DNA from: Neocallimastix lanati (nom. inval.)
Taxonomy: Eukaryota; Neocallimastigomycota; Neocallimastigomycetes; Neocallimastigales; Neocallimastigaceae
Length of the DNA stretch: 42,500 nt
Reading direction: 5' to 3'
Assembly (NCBI GenBank): GCA_016946835.1
Contig: JACVTC010000137.1
Coordinates: 357,501 to 400,000 of the forward strand
A model generated the notes under the pieces. It was not told where the DNA came from and did no database searches. It saw nothing but the letters and a program-made list of their open reading frames with translations. Positions 1 to 10,221 of the stretch are shown here, piece after piece; positions within the stretch are counted from its first letter, which is position 1, and every line of letters starts with the position of its first letter. A program made the translations under genes and the position numbers.

Positions 1-19
1 TGATTGTATCAAATATTAA

Positions 20-51
<32 letters not shown>

Positions 52-425
52 TAAATAAATAAAAATAAATAAATAAAATACATAAATTAATATCTAAATA
101 TCAAATATATAAATAATAAATAAATAATTAATAAATAAATAATGTTTATTGTTTTATTTTATTTTTATTTTTATTTAAATGTTTATTTTTAATGAATAAT
201 TGAGAAATCAACTTCTAAGGTATTAATCATTTAATAATGATAATTCTATTTACTAAACATAAAAATCTTTATATTGCCAATAATAATTTAAATTTAAAAT
301 TAAAAAAAATTCAATAATAATTTAAATTTAAAATTAAAAAAAAAAAAAAAAAAAAGTTTTTTTATTATATTCATTTATTTATTTATTATTTATTTGTATT
401 TTTATTTTTTTTTTTTATATATTTT
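1..425. other. A+T-rich low-complexity flank
   Basis: Poly(A), poly(T) and AAAT/AATA simple repeats lie downstream of the receptor gene. A stretch containing CAATAATAATTTAAATTTAAA occurs twice near 278-340. No coding signal is seen. Confidence 0.7.
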
Positions 426-2641
426 TTAAGCTTTTTTTTTTTTTTTATATATAAATACGTTTTGATGATCGATAATGGTAGTATTAGAGTCAGTATAGAA
501 GGAATAAAGAGGGTCATTGGAATGGATGGTATAATTGGTAGTAGTATTTTTTGTATCAAAAAAATAGGAAGTTGTGGTGATGGAATTATTATTATTATTA
601 TTATTATTACTATTGTTATTGTCATTGTTTTGACTCTTAATAATTTTTATGTTTTCTTTTCCCTTTTCCTTTTCCTTTTCTTTTCCTTTTCCATATGAAT
701 GACTTGATAAGTAATTTTGATTTTGATTATTACTAGAATTAATGTAATTATTCTTTATTATGATATTACTAGTATCTTCGCTTTCACTTAAAAGTAAAAA
801 TTTTGAATTCGTTCTTTCTTGATCACTTCTATTAGAATCATGGGTATTATTATTATAATTGTTATTGTAATTGTTATTGTTATATGAAATAGTAATGTTT
901 ATTTTACTACTTTTTACATTTTTAAATTTTTTAAAAGTATCATAGAATTCACTTTTATCAGATTTTAAGGAAACTAAATGAATATAATGACTTGTAGGAA
1001 TAGCTGGACAATTAGAATCATCATCATCATCACTCTCATTTTCATAGTCATAGTCATAGGCATCAGGACATGCAATTATGAAATATAATCTTGAACCCAC
1101 TAAATAATAAACACAAATAAAACAGGCCGTCGTATCCAAAATAGTTAGTAAAAGGTAATATAAAGCAAAATCTTTAGATTTTGAGGTAATAATTTTTCTT
1201 GCAACAAAATTATTAATAATGGTTAAACTAAAAATAATATATATGTAATTAAGTTCACCATACTTTTTTGATATTTTATTTATTTTAATAATCATATAAA
1301 TAATGGTTATAATCTTTTTTTTTTTTTTTTTTAAGAGAAAATTTTAATAAAATATAAAATATATATATATATATACAATCAGATAAAATAAAAATTAATA
1401 TTTATTTAATAATTCAATAATATTAGTTTATATAATTAATAATAATAATAATAATGATAATTATAAAAATAAAACAATTATAAAAAAAATAAAAATATAT
1501 ATATATATATATAAATAAAAATAACTTACGATAGAAATGAAAAAAAATTCATCAATAGAATCGTGAAGTTCATATCCATCATAGAAGCATTGAGGATAAC
1601 GATAGTCACCAATACTTCCGTAGGATATATAATAGAATTGATTAGTAAACATCAATATAATTTTATAAATGATAACTATTAAAAATACAAAAGTAATGGC
1701 AATATATAAATTTTTATTGGTTAAAGATCTGGTGTAGACGGTTTGAGATTTGAAGACACGATAAAGACGATAGGTGACTGCAAAAATTGGAATATAAATG
1801 AGAGAAGGATTAAGCGTTTCATAAAGGATAGAAATTTTACATTTTGTAATTGAGTAAGGAGGAAGAAAGAGTAGGATGAGAGAGAGCATATTCATGATAA
1901 ATCCTATGATCATTAGAATACAGAACATAGGAGATATTACTTTTAGGTAGGGATGATTTCTATATTTATAGGTCATGGCAATGATGAAAAAGGAAAAAAT
2001 GACATAGATTAATACAATGATATAGATATAACTGTCATAGATTCCCAAATTGGTGGTAATCAATTCTTTTATACTTTTTAAAGCAAATTGAAGGGATTCA
2101 ATATCGTTATTTCTTAAAAATCTTCTAATAAAACTTGGTAGAAGAAATCTCGTTTCAAAAAAAGGTACACTATATTCTGATTTAAAAATGTCCTTTAGAT
2201 AAATGGGATGAATTCTCTCCAATGTATCACAAATTTCTGAATACTTATCGCAAAAGGATTTAATATTGGTATTGGAATTTTTTGGGGAAATATCAAAGGT
2301 TGGAATACTTCCAAAATAATTTGCTCGTAATAATTGCATTTTCAATGAAGTAAGTTTGAGGGCGATATCTACAAGTAATTTTGGATTCACTTTACTATAC
2401 TTATTTAATACTAAATATTTTTCAGTCACAGCACTATAATATTTTGGAGGAAGACTGACTTTAATATTTTTTCTATCAGATTGATTTAAAATAGGTACTG
2501 ATGAATTTAATATATTCTCATTATTAATTGTTTTTGATAATTTTATATTATTGTTATTATTATTCTCATTATTAATTGTTTTTGATAATTTTATATTATT
2601 GTTATTATTATTCTCATTATTAATTGTTTTTGATAATTTTA

Positions 2642-2735
<94 letters not shown>

Positions 2736-3821
2736 TCTATAATTATTATTATTATTAATAGTATTAGTTTTATTAATATTATAATTGGTAGTAGTACTAT
2801 TACTATAACGCTTATTTATATTTATGATAGTATTTCCATTTTTTGAACTATTTATTGAGTTTAAATTATTAATAAAATGATAGTGAGAGGCTTTTCCTTT
2901 GAAAAATAAAGCATCGTTATTTAAAAAAGCTCTGTAGGCATTATCAAGACTAACCGATAATGTTCTATTTAAATTATTAGAAGTCATTGAAAGAGAAAAA
3001 TCTCTAAATGAATTTAATATCTCTTTAGATTTTTTATCATTATATAATTGATTATAATAGTCTTGAGTTGTTTCCAAAGATAAATTAAATTTACTATTTA
3101 TGTATTCAAAAAAAAAATTTAATTGATCATCTTCATCACCTAAGGCTATATTTAATGAATTCCAGGATTTCTCCTTCATTAATACTAATAAATCATCCCA
3201 AGTGATGAATTTCATCGACTCTATTATCGTTTTCGATATTTCATTTTCCATATTAAAGTATAAAAGATCAAAATCTCTTTCATAGGGAAGTGCATATAAA
3301 TCTTCTTTAAAATAAGTATGTTTTCGAATATTGGAAACATGATGTTCAATATCCTTTTGTTCAATATAATCTGATAAATTTAAAATATAATCTTTCGTTG
3401 GTATCCTGGTATATAAATTATCTATTACATAAAGAGATTCGATTAAGGCATCATCACTAAATAAAATACGGTCATCAATGATGGCCATATCATATTTTGA
3501 ATTCATCCAAGCCTCTATACCATCCTGTATAAAATTTAAATATTCTGATGATTTTACCTCATTGACAGGACGATATTTATAAAATGAAAATAAAACTTCT
3601 ATACTATCACCTCCCGTATTATTATTTTTATATTCTTCTGATAGGAAGTTATTGATCAAAGTATTATAATTTTCTTCCCATTTCTCTGCATTTATAGATT
3701 CTGGCATATCTGGTTGTTTCATTAGTATATTAATAGTAATTTTTTCTGAATAAATTTTTGAAAATAATACTATTATTGTCCAAAAAACAATGGTATATAT
3801 ATCATTAAATAAGTATTTCAT
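426..3821 (-). CDS. Class C 7TM receptor with bacterial-type solute-binding ectodomain
   Basis: Join on the minus strand: 3821-1530 and 1313-426, about 1059 residues. I chose the ATG at 3821 rather than the in-frame one at 3881 because it places a hydrophobic signal peptide (MKYLFNDIYTIVFWTIIVLF) at the N terminus; the upstream codons are mostly Lys. The ectodomain (about 26-560) reads like a sugar-type ABC-transporter binding protein, with YALPYERDFDLLYFN near 177 and TWDDLLVLMKE near 207. It is interrupted at about 335-455 by an Asn-rich insertion. Seven membrane segments follow from about 592 (TM1 IYIIVLIYVIFSFF, TM2 after HPYLKVISPMFC). The intron has a GTAAGT donor at 1529 and a poly(A)-AG acceptor at 1314; it splits TM5 and keeps phase 0. 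The cytoplasmic tail (about 860-1059) is rich in Asn, Ser and Lys. Likely role: plasma-membrane nutrient or sugar sensing (inference). This fusion type is known from anaerobic fungi. Confidence 0.85.
1314..1529 (-). other. Intron of the receptor gene
   Basis: Donor GTAAGT at 1529-1524, acceptor AG at 1315-1314. The acceptor follows a poly(A) run instead of a pyrimidine tract. Joining here keeps frame and completes TM5, running on into the loop KINKISKKYGEL. Confidence 0.75.
2517..2660 (-). repeat. 48-bp tandem repeat inside the receptor exon, three copies
   Basis: Unit starts at 2517, 2565 and 2613 give an exact 48-bp period. Each unit encodes IKLSKTINNEN followed by a run of Asn. It adjoins the (ATT)n run at 2641-2736, which codes for about 30 Asn. 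The array is in frame, so copy-number change alters length without breaking the protein. Confidence 0.9.
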
Positions 3822-4083
3822 TTTTTTTTTTATTTTTTTTTTTTTATTCTTAACTTTTAAATATCGGTTGTATGTGTACATATATATATAAATCTAATAT
3901 GTATGAAATTGAATTAGAATTTTAAAAAATAAAATTTTTTTTTTTACTTAATTGCTTTCTATTATTCAATAAATAAAATCTGAAGAATAGACGTATAAAC
4001 ATATATTTATAATAAATAATGGTATAATGTATAATGTTAAAAAATTTAAATTTTTTTTTAAAATAAACTTTTCATATTAAAAA

Positions 4084-4123
<40 letters not shown>

Positions 4124-5580
4124 TTTTTTTTTTTTTTTTTTTTTTTTTGAAATGTTTACTATAGTTACATAAATCTATATATATATATACATATATATAA
4201 AATCATTTTAATTTAAAAAAGAAAAATAAAATTGTTATTATATTAAAAATTTTATTATTAAATAATAGTAGTTGTAGAGTTACATTTTATATAACCAAAA
4301 AACTATAATTAAGAAATAAAGAAAGAAAGAAAGAAAAACAAAAAGTTTAAAATAATAAAACTAAAATAGTTTTCTTTTATATGTTTGAGCAAACATAAAG
4401 AGTGTTCGTTAATGAAAGAATTTTATATTATTATTGTTTTTTTATTTCATATCATTATTTATTGATATATCTATTTAATTTTAATATTATAACTATTGGT
4501 ATTTATTTATTATATTATTTAAGCATTCATTTATATAATGTATCAAATGAAAGAGATATTTTGATTAATTTCTTTAAATTTAATCCAGTTAATTCATATC
4601 AAAATAACATAAAATTTAATTTTTGAATTAGATAATAAATATTTATATTACTTATTAATTAAAATTTATATATATATAATTATTTTCTCATTTTTAATTT
4701 TTTTTTTTTTTTTTAAATTTAATTTTTATATTTATATATTTTTTTTATACATTTTTTAATATATATTTCTGTATTTTTATATTAATTTTGTAGAAAGTTA
4801 AACTCTAATTATTATTTTAATTTTTGGTATTATTATTTATTATATTGTTTATTATTAAAGTAATAACATTATTATAAAAAATATACTAATATTCTATATT
4901 ACTTTATCTTCATTATTTATCAATTATTCCATTAATATTTATTTAATATTTATTATTTAATTATTTATTATTTATTATTTATTATTTATTATTTATTATT
5001 AATTATTTATTATTTATTATTAATTATTTATTATGACTTACATAATGTTTAGTGAAATGATCATATATATGTAATTGCAATAGATTTATGTCAAATACTG
5101 GTCCATTACAATATTTATATTTATTATTTTATATAATTATTTTATTTTATATAATAATATTTTCATATATATGATAATTAATTGTATATTATAATGATTG
5201 TTTTTGTTTTTGTTATTTATTACTATATTATTAATTTGGAAAAAACTTCCCATTATTGTACTATTTAATGATTATTTCCCATTATTATATGATTTTATGA
5301 TTATTTCCCATTTATATTAATATTATTATCTTAATAATCCTAATTAATCCGATAAAAATAAAAAAAAGTATATAAATATATGAAAAAAAAAAAATAAAAT
5401 AAAATAAAATAAAAATAATTTAAATGGTAGAATTTCATTTAAAGAAGTTTTTGAAGAAGTAAAAAAAAAAAGGAAAAAAAAAATTTTTTTTGAAATTAAA
5501 TTAAATATAATAAATTGATTTTGACCACAAAAAATAAAAAAAAAAAAAATTGGAAAGAGAGAAAAGAGATAATGAAAGAT
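3822..5580. other. Intergenic A+T-rich DNA with no supported gene
   Basis: Contains (ATT)n plus poly(T) at 4084-4148, heptamer-type ATTATTT repeats near 4945-5035 and a repeated TTTCCCATTATT motif near 5245-5310. An open frame at 4402-4626 has no initiation context or recognisable motif, so it is not called a gene. Confidence 0.6.
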
Positions 5581-5800
5581 AATAATTGAATAATAAATAA
5601 TAATAATATTATTATTAATAATAAATAATAAATAATTGAATAATAAATAATAATAATATTATTATTAATAATAAATAATAAATGATTGAATAATAAATAA
5701 TAATAATATTATTATTAATAATAAATAATAAATAATTGAATAATAAATAATAATATTATTATTATTAATAATAAATAATAAATAATAAATAATAAATAAA
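5581..5800. repeat. 50-bp minisatellite, four copies
   Basis: Units start at 5581, 5631, 5681 and 5731. Each begins AATAATTGAA or AATGATTGAA and contains the self-complementary core AATAATAATATTATTATT. The array then decays into AATAAAT heptamers. Each unit could form its own hairpin. Confidence 0.9.
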
Positions 5801-6149
5801 TAATAATAAATATAAATCATAGAATTAATAACTTCAATATTTTATATTTCTATAATTCTACAAAAAAAAAATTTGATTAAAATATAGAAATATAAAATAT
5901 TAGAAATATAAAATATTAAAGTTACTAAAATAAAATATTAAAAAAAATATAGATATAAAATATTTAAAAAATAATATAATAGAAATATAAAATATTAAAA
6001 AAAATAAAATAATAGAAATATAAAATATTGGAAATAAAAAATATTAAAGTATTGAAATGAAATATAAAATGATGATACATAAAAATTGAAAAATAAAATA
6101 TTGAAACAAAGTATTAAAATAGAGATTCATTATTTATATATTTTATATA

Positions 6150-6345
6150 GAATTATTCCGTTCAGAAGGGAAGCTATAACATGTAAAAACAATTTCTGAG
6201 AGGTTTAAATATGAAGTGACTTCAAAAGTTGTTTCATTAGGTAATCAATGGTTTATTAATTCAGAAAAATCAAAGTAATAAGAATAACTCTGATAAAAAG
6301 GAAAGTTATTATATAACTACTCATTACGTAGAAGTGAATAAATCT
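6150..6345 (+). pseudogene. Possible coding relic, unidentified
   Basis: A short island with less skewed composition. One plus frame reads HVKTISERFKYEVTSK then VVSLGNQWFINSEKSK between stops, followed by several stops. It lies about 400 bp upstream of the bHLH relic on the same strand and could be a decayed upstream exon of that gene, but nothing proves this. Confidence 0.25.
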
Positions 6346-6727
6346 AATTTTTATATGAAAATTCCATTTATTTGTATTTAATATATTGAATAATTTTTTA
6401 TAAATCAACCTTTTAATCCATTATTCCAAACATATTTATTATTTTATTAAATTATATTTAATTAAATTTAATAATTAAACTCTCACCTTTAATAAAATTT
6501 AATAAAATGAATATAAAAAATAATAATAAATATTGTTAAAATTATTTTGTTGTTCACAGTCTGCTATTATATATAATTCTATTATATATTTATTAGTCTA
6601 TCAATATTTAAATATTTATTATTATACTAAAAATCATTTTATTTTATAATAACTATTATATGCTAAGATATACGTGATTATATTTTTAAAAAATATCATA
6701 AATATTATAATAAATGTTTATATTTGT

Positions 6728-6897
6728 CGTGCTGATAGAAATTTAGAAAGGGAAATAGATTAACTGAATGCTTCCATCAAACTAAAGTGGAATTTATCAA
6801 AGACTTGTAATTAAATTACTCAAAATAAGCTAATGATAAAGCTTCAATTTTGGATGATGCCATCGAGTACGTGAAGTCGCTACAGCTGCAAATACAG
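6728..6897 (+). pseudogene. Decayed bHLH domain, PIF-like helix 2
   Basis: The basic region reads RADRNLERE, then after a one-base shift NRLTECFHQTKVEFIKDL (helix 1). Two in-frame stops follow in the loop. The last part (6832-6897) is open and reads ANDK then ASILDDAIEYVKSLQLQIQ, ending exactly at a GTATGT donor. The helix-2 wording is closest to the plant PIF/SPATULA class (LDEAIEYLKSLQLQ). Codons in this last part (TAC, GTG, AAG, TCG, CTG, CAG) are far more G+C-rich than those of the intact genes here. At least one frameshift and two stops make it a pseudogene as assembled. Confidence 0.75.
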
Positions 6898-7154
6898 GTA
6901 TGTCTTAAAAACACAAAATGCGTGGATGCATAAATCTCGATTTTTAATAATATTAATTATGGACTTTTTTCTGAATTTATTTATAAACTTTATTTTGAAT
7001 ATTACTTTTATTTCACATTACTATTTAAAAAATTATTATGTTCAATTTAGATAAATAATATTTATTTTTTTATTAACTTTATGTTTTTTTAATAAATATA
7101 TAAATGAATAAATAAATTTAAAATATTCAGTAATCGTGTCGATTAAAAAAGATA

Positions 7155-7349
7155 TTTAATTATTAAATTAAAACAAAATTAATTTGTGGATTCGATTTGA
7201 ATAAATTTTAAATTTCTAAAAAATCCTATTTTTATTGCTCAATTTAGTAATACTTCGAGTGACAGTGACTGACTCACTAATATAAAATTTTTAAAAATTT
7301 AAAATTTATTCAAATCGAATCCACAAATTAATTTTGAATTAATTTAATA

Positions 7350-7354
<5 letters not shown>
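7155..7354. repeat. Foldback (inverted-repeat) element, arms about 75 bp
   Basis: Left arm about 7155-7230 and right arm about 7282-7354 are near-perfect reverse complements. The identical core runs over about 40 bp and includes TTTGTGGATTCGATTTGAAT. The spacer carries a smaller hairpin, AGTGA-CTGAC-TCACT. A poly(T) tract adjoins the right arm. It could be a MITE-like or foldback element; a second copy was not noticed in this window. Confidence 0.85.
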
Positions 7355-7359
<5 letters not shown>

Positions 7360-7391
<32 letters not shown>

Positions 7392-9180
7392 GCTTCAATT
7401 ATTACGAACTTTTAAGCGACTAACTCACTTTATAGTGTTAAGGAACTAATTATATAAACCTTTTTATTCTTAAACCTAAGAATTATTTTAATGTATTGTA
7501 CCATTACACTATGTATTATTATTATATATAATAAATAACATTACTTATCAATGCTGCTAATAATCTTAATACAACTTATTTAGGTAGACTATAATATATT
7601 ATAGATTAATAATTATAATGAATTCCTTTTATTAATTACTATTATTATATATATAATAATACTATTGTTTAAATATTTAACATATTTAAAATAGTTGTAT
7701 ATTATTTATTAATAGAATTTCTTATTAGTAATATCATATAAAATTTAAATAGATTTTTTAAATAACAATATTATATAAATAAAAATTTTCTAAATAATAA
7801 AATTATATTTTAATAATTATCCCTGTAGTCTGTTTAAAGTATAAACAGTTCTATTACATAGAAATATAATTATAAATTCATTAAATAAAATATATATTTA
7901 TTATTGTTACAATGGTATAAATAATATATATTTTAAATTACTGATTCTAAATATAAGTCTATCAATTATAGCAACCAAAAATAAATTCATTATTATCAGT
8001 AAATAAATTAAGAGTTGTAATTCTTTTATTGTTTTTTTAAGTTGTTAATATTAGATTGTGAATTTAAATTCCATTTAATTAATTGAATGAGACAGTTGTA
8101 TATAACATCATATAGATATATTATGTTTAAATTGATAATATAGAAATGTTTATTTTATAAATAAATATGGATAATATTATAATTGACTAAATTAATGCAT
8201 CACAGAGTATCTACTATTGATACAATGGAAATAATAATTAATCTATCGTTTATATTAGATAATTTATCTACTAAGAGGATTGTTAATACAATCATTATCT
8301 AATACTTTCCGAATCATAAGCTTTAACAACAGTTTATGTATTTCAACCTAATATGTTATATTAAATCAAATGTCATAATCATTATTTATCTTAATATATT
8401 TTTATTTAATTATTTTGGTCAAGATAAGGTCTTTGTAATTATTAATACTTGTAATAAGTTTAAATGAGAAGGATAATAATTATAAATATTTTCTCGAAAT
8501 TATACAATAATAAATATAGGAATATAAAATTATAGAATTATTAATAATATAAAATATGAAAAAAAGGAATATTGAAACAAAATAAATAAATATAAAAAAC
8601 AAAATATTATATTGAAATATAAGATATAATAGTAAAAATGCATAAAAATATATATATATATATAATAAAATATAAAATATAGAAATATATATATATTTAT
8701 ACTGTTATTTCATATTTTCTATATAATATTGAAAAATTATTTTTAATTATATATATGTAATAATATCTATTAAAATAAAATAATATAAATAAAAAAAAAT
8801 AAAAATGAATATATAAATATAAAAAAATATAAAAATAAATAATAAAAAATAAATAAATATACATTTTCCTCTTTTTTCTTTTTTTTTTTTGTCCTATTTT
8901 TTTTTTTTTTTAGATTAGGAAGAAAATACACTTCCAGTGCTTTATTAAATTGATTAAAATATTTTTTACGTATTACATTTATTAAAAAAATACATTATAT
9001 AATTAAAAGATAAAAAAAAAAAAAAATAAAATAAAATGTATCTAAATGATTAAGTAAAACAAAAACAAAAACAAAAAAAAAAAATAAAACAAAAAAAAAT
9101 AAAATAAAATAAAATAAAATTAAACATAAACAAATTTTAATTAATCAAAGAAAATTTAATGTAATAAAGAACAAAAATAA
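7360..9180. other. Intergenic A+T-rich DNA, nothing supported
   Basis: Poly(T) at 7353-7387, then A+T-rich DNA with many stops in all frames. A small island near 8910-8950 (an AG acceptor-like site followed by a few mixed-composition codons) is too short to call. Confidence 0.6.
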
Positions 9181-9207
9181 GTTCAACGAGAAAGTTGAAT
9201 TACTTAC

Positions 9208-9339
9208 TATTGGTTCTGTGTTCGGAACTGTGTTGTTAGTAAATGTGTATCGATGAGAATTAACAGGATTTCTAACTGAACTATATTCCTTTGCCATATC
9301 GGTACGACATCTGCACTCTTGGTAATGAAAGTGTTTCTC
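9208..9339 (-). other. Orphan exon-like segment, unidentified
   Basis: Minus strand: acceptor TTTTTAG ends at 9340, donor GTAAGT begins at 9207, and between them lie exactly 132 nt (44 codons) without a stop. The reading runs EKHFHYQECRCRTDMAKEY, SSVRNPVNSHRYTF, TNNTVPNTEPI. The codons are more G+C-rich than those of neighbours. I recognise no family and found no partner exons on either side, so it may be an exon of a small gene, a relic, or a transposon exon. Confidence 0.4.
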
Positions 9340-9344
9340 CTAAA

Positions 9345-9384
9345 AACCTCATATGGACACCTAATAAAAATTCTTTTATTATAT

Positions 9385-9416
<32 letters not shown>

Positions 9417-10221
9417 AATCAATTGAACATATAATATATATATATGTATTAAATAAATAAATAAATAGATAAATAATATATTATTTTCACTATCAAGAAA
9501 CTACATAAATAATAATAATTATAATAATATCAAATAAATTTATATTAAGTGGTTTGGGTTCTTTATTTTTTTTTTTTTTTTTGCAGAACGTTTATTAATT
9601 TATTTATTCATTTTAAGTTTAAGGTTCTTAAAAAAATAATAAATAAATTATTATTGTAATTATTACCATTTTATTTTTCATTAAAAAAATTTTTTTTCAA
9701 ACTTTAAAATAATAATGTAATAATAACGTTTTTATATTTATATTTTATATATATTTATATTTAATATTTTTATTTTTAATTTTATTTTTTTTATTATATA
9801 ATTTTTAAATAGTGAGCTAACCTTAAATATAAATAGAATTTACAAAATCGTTATAGAAAAGTATAACAAAAAAAAGCTTATTGTTTTTAATAATATTCGT
9901 TAATAATATAAGAATTTTATAAATAATATTTCAAAATTTTGATTCTCTTTATAAATATTATTATTATTATTGATTGTTATTATTGTCAAATAATCATTTA
10001 TCCATTATAATTTATATCAATATTTATATAATTTTCTTTTCTTACATTTAAAAAATATTTTCTTTAAAATTTATTTAAAAACTCTAAGAAATATAAAATA
10101 AGAAAAAAAAAAATAAAGAATAAAAGAAAAGTAATTAAAAAATTTATATAAATCTATACAATGAATTAAATGGATAATTCAATATCTTTTTCTCCTTACT
10201 CCTTTTTTTTTTTTTTTTTTT
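9345..10221. other. Intergenic region downstream of the BASS gene
   Basis: Simple repeats and A+T-rich DNA only. A poly(A/T) block at 10203-10222 precedes the stop codon of the minus-strand transporter gene. Confidence 0.6.

Noticed and set aside
2551-2742. Plus-strand poly-Leu frame
   Set aside because: Antisense of the Asn repeat in the receptor gene.
4402-4626. 74-codon plus frame
   Set aside because: Hydrophobic low-complexity translation without ATG, motif or splice context.
7262-7278. TGACTCA (Gcn4/AP-1-like) site
   Set aside because: It lies in the loop hairpin of the foldback element, with no gene nearby to regulate; probably part of the repeat.
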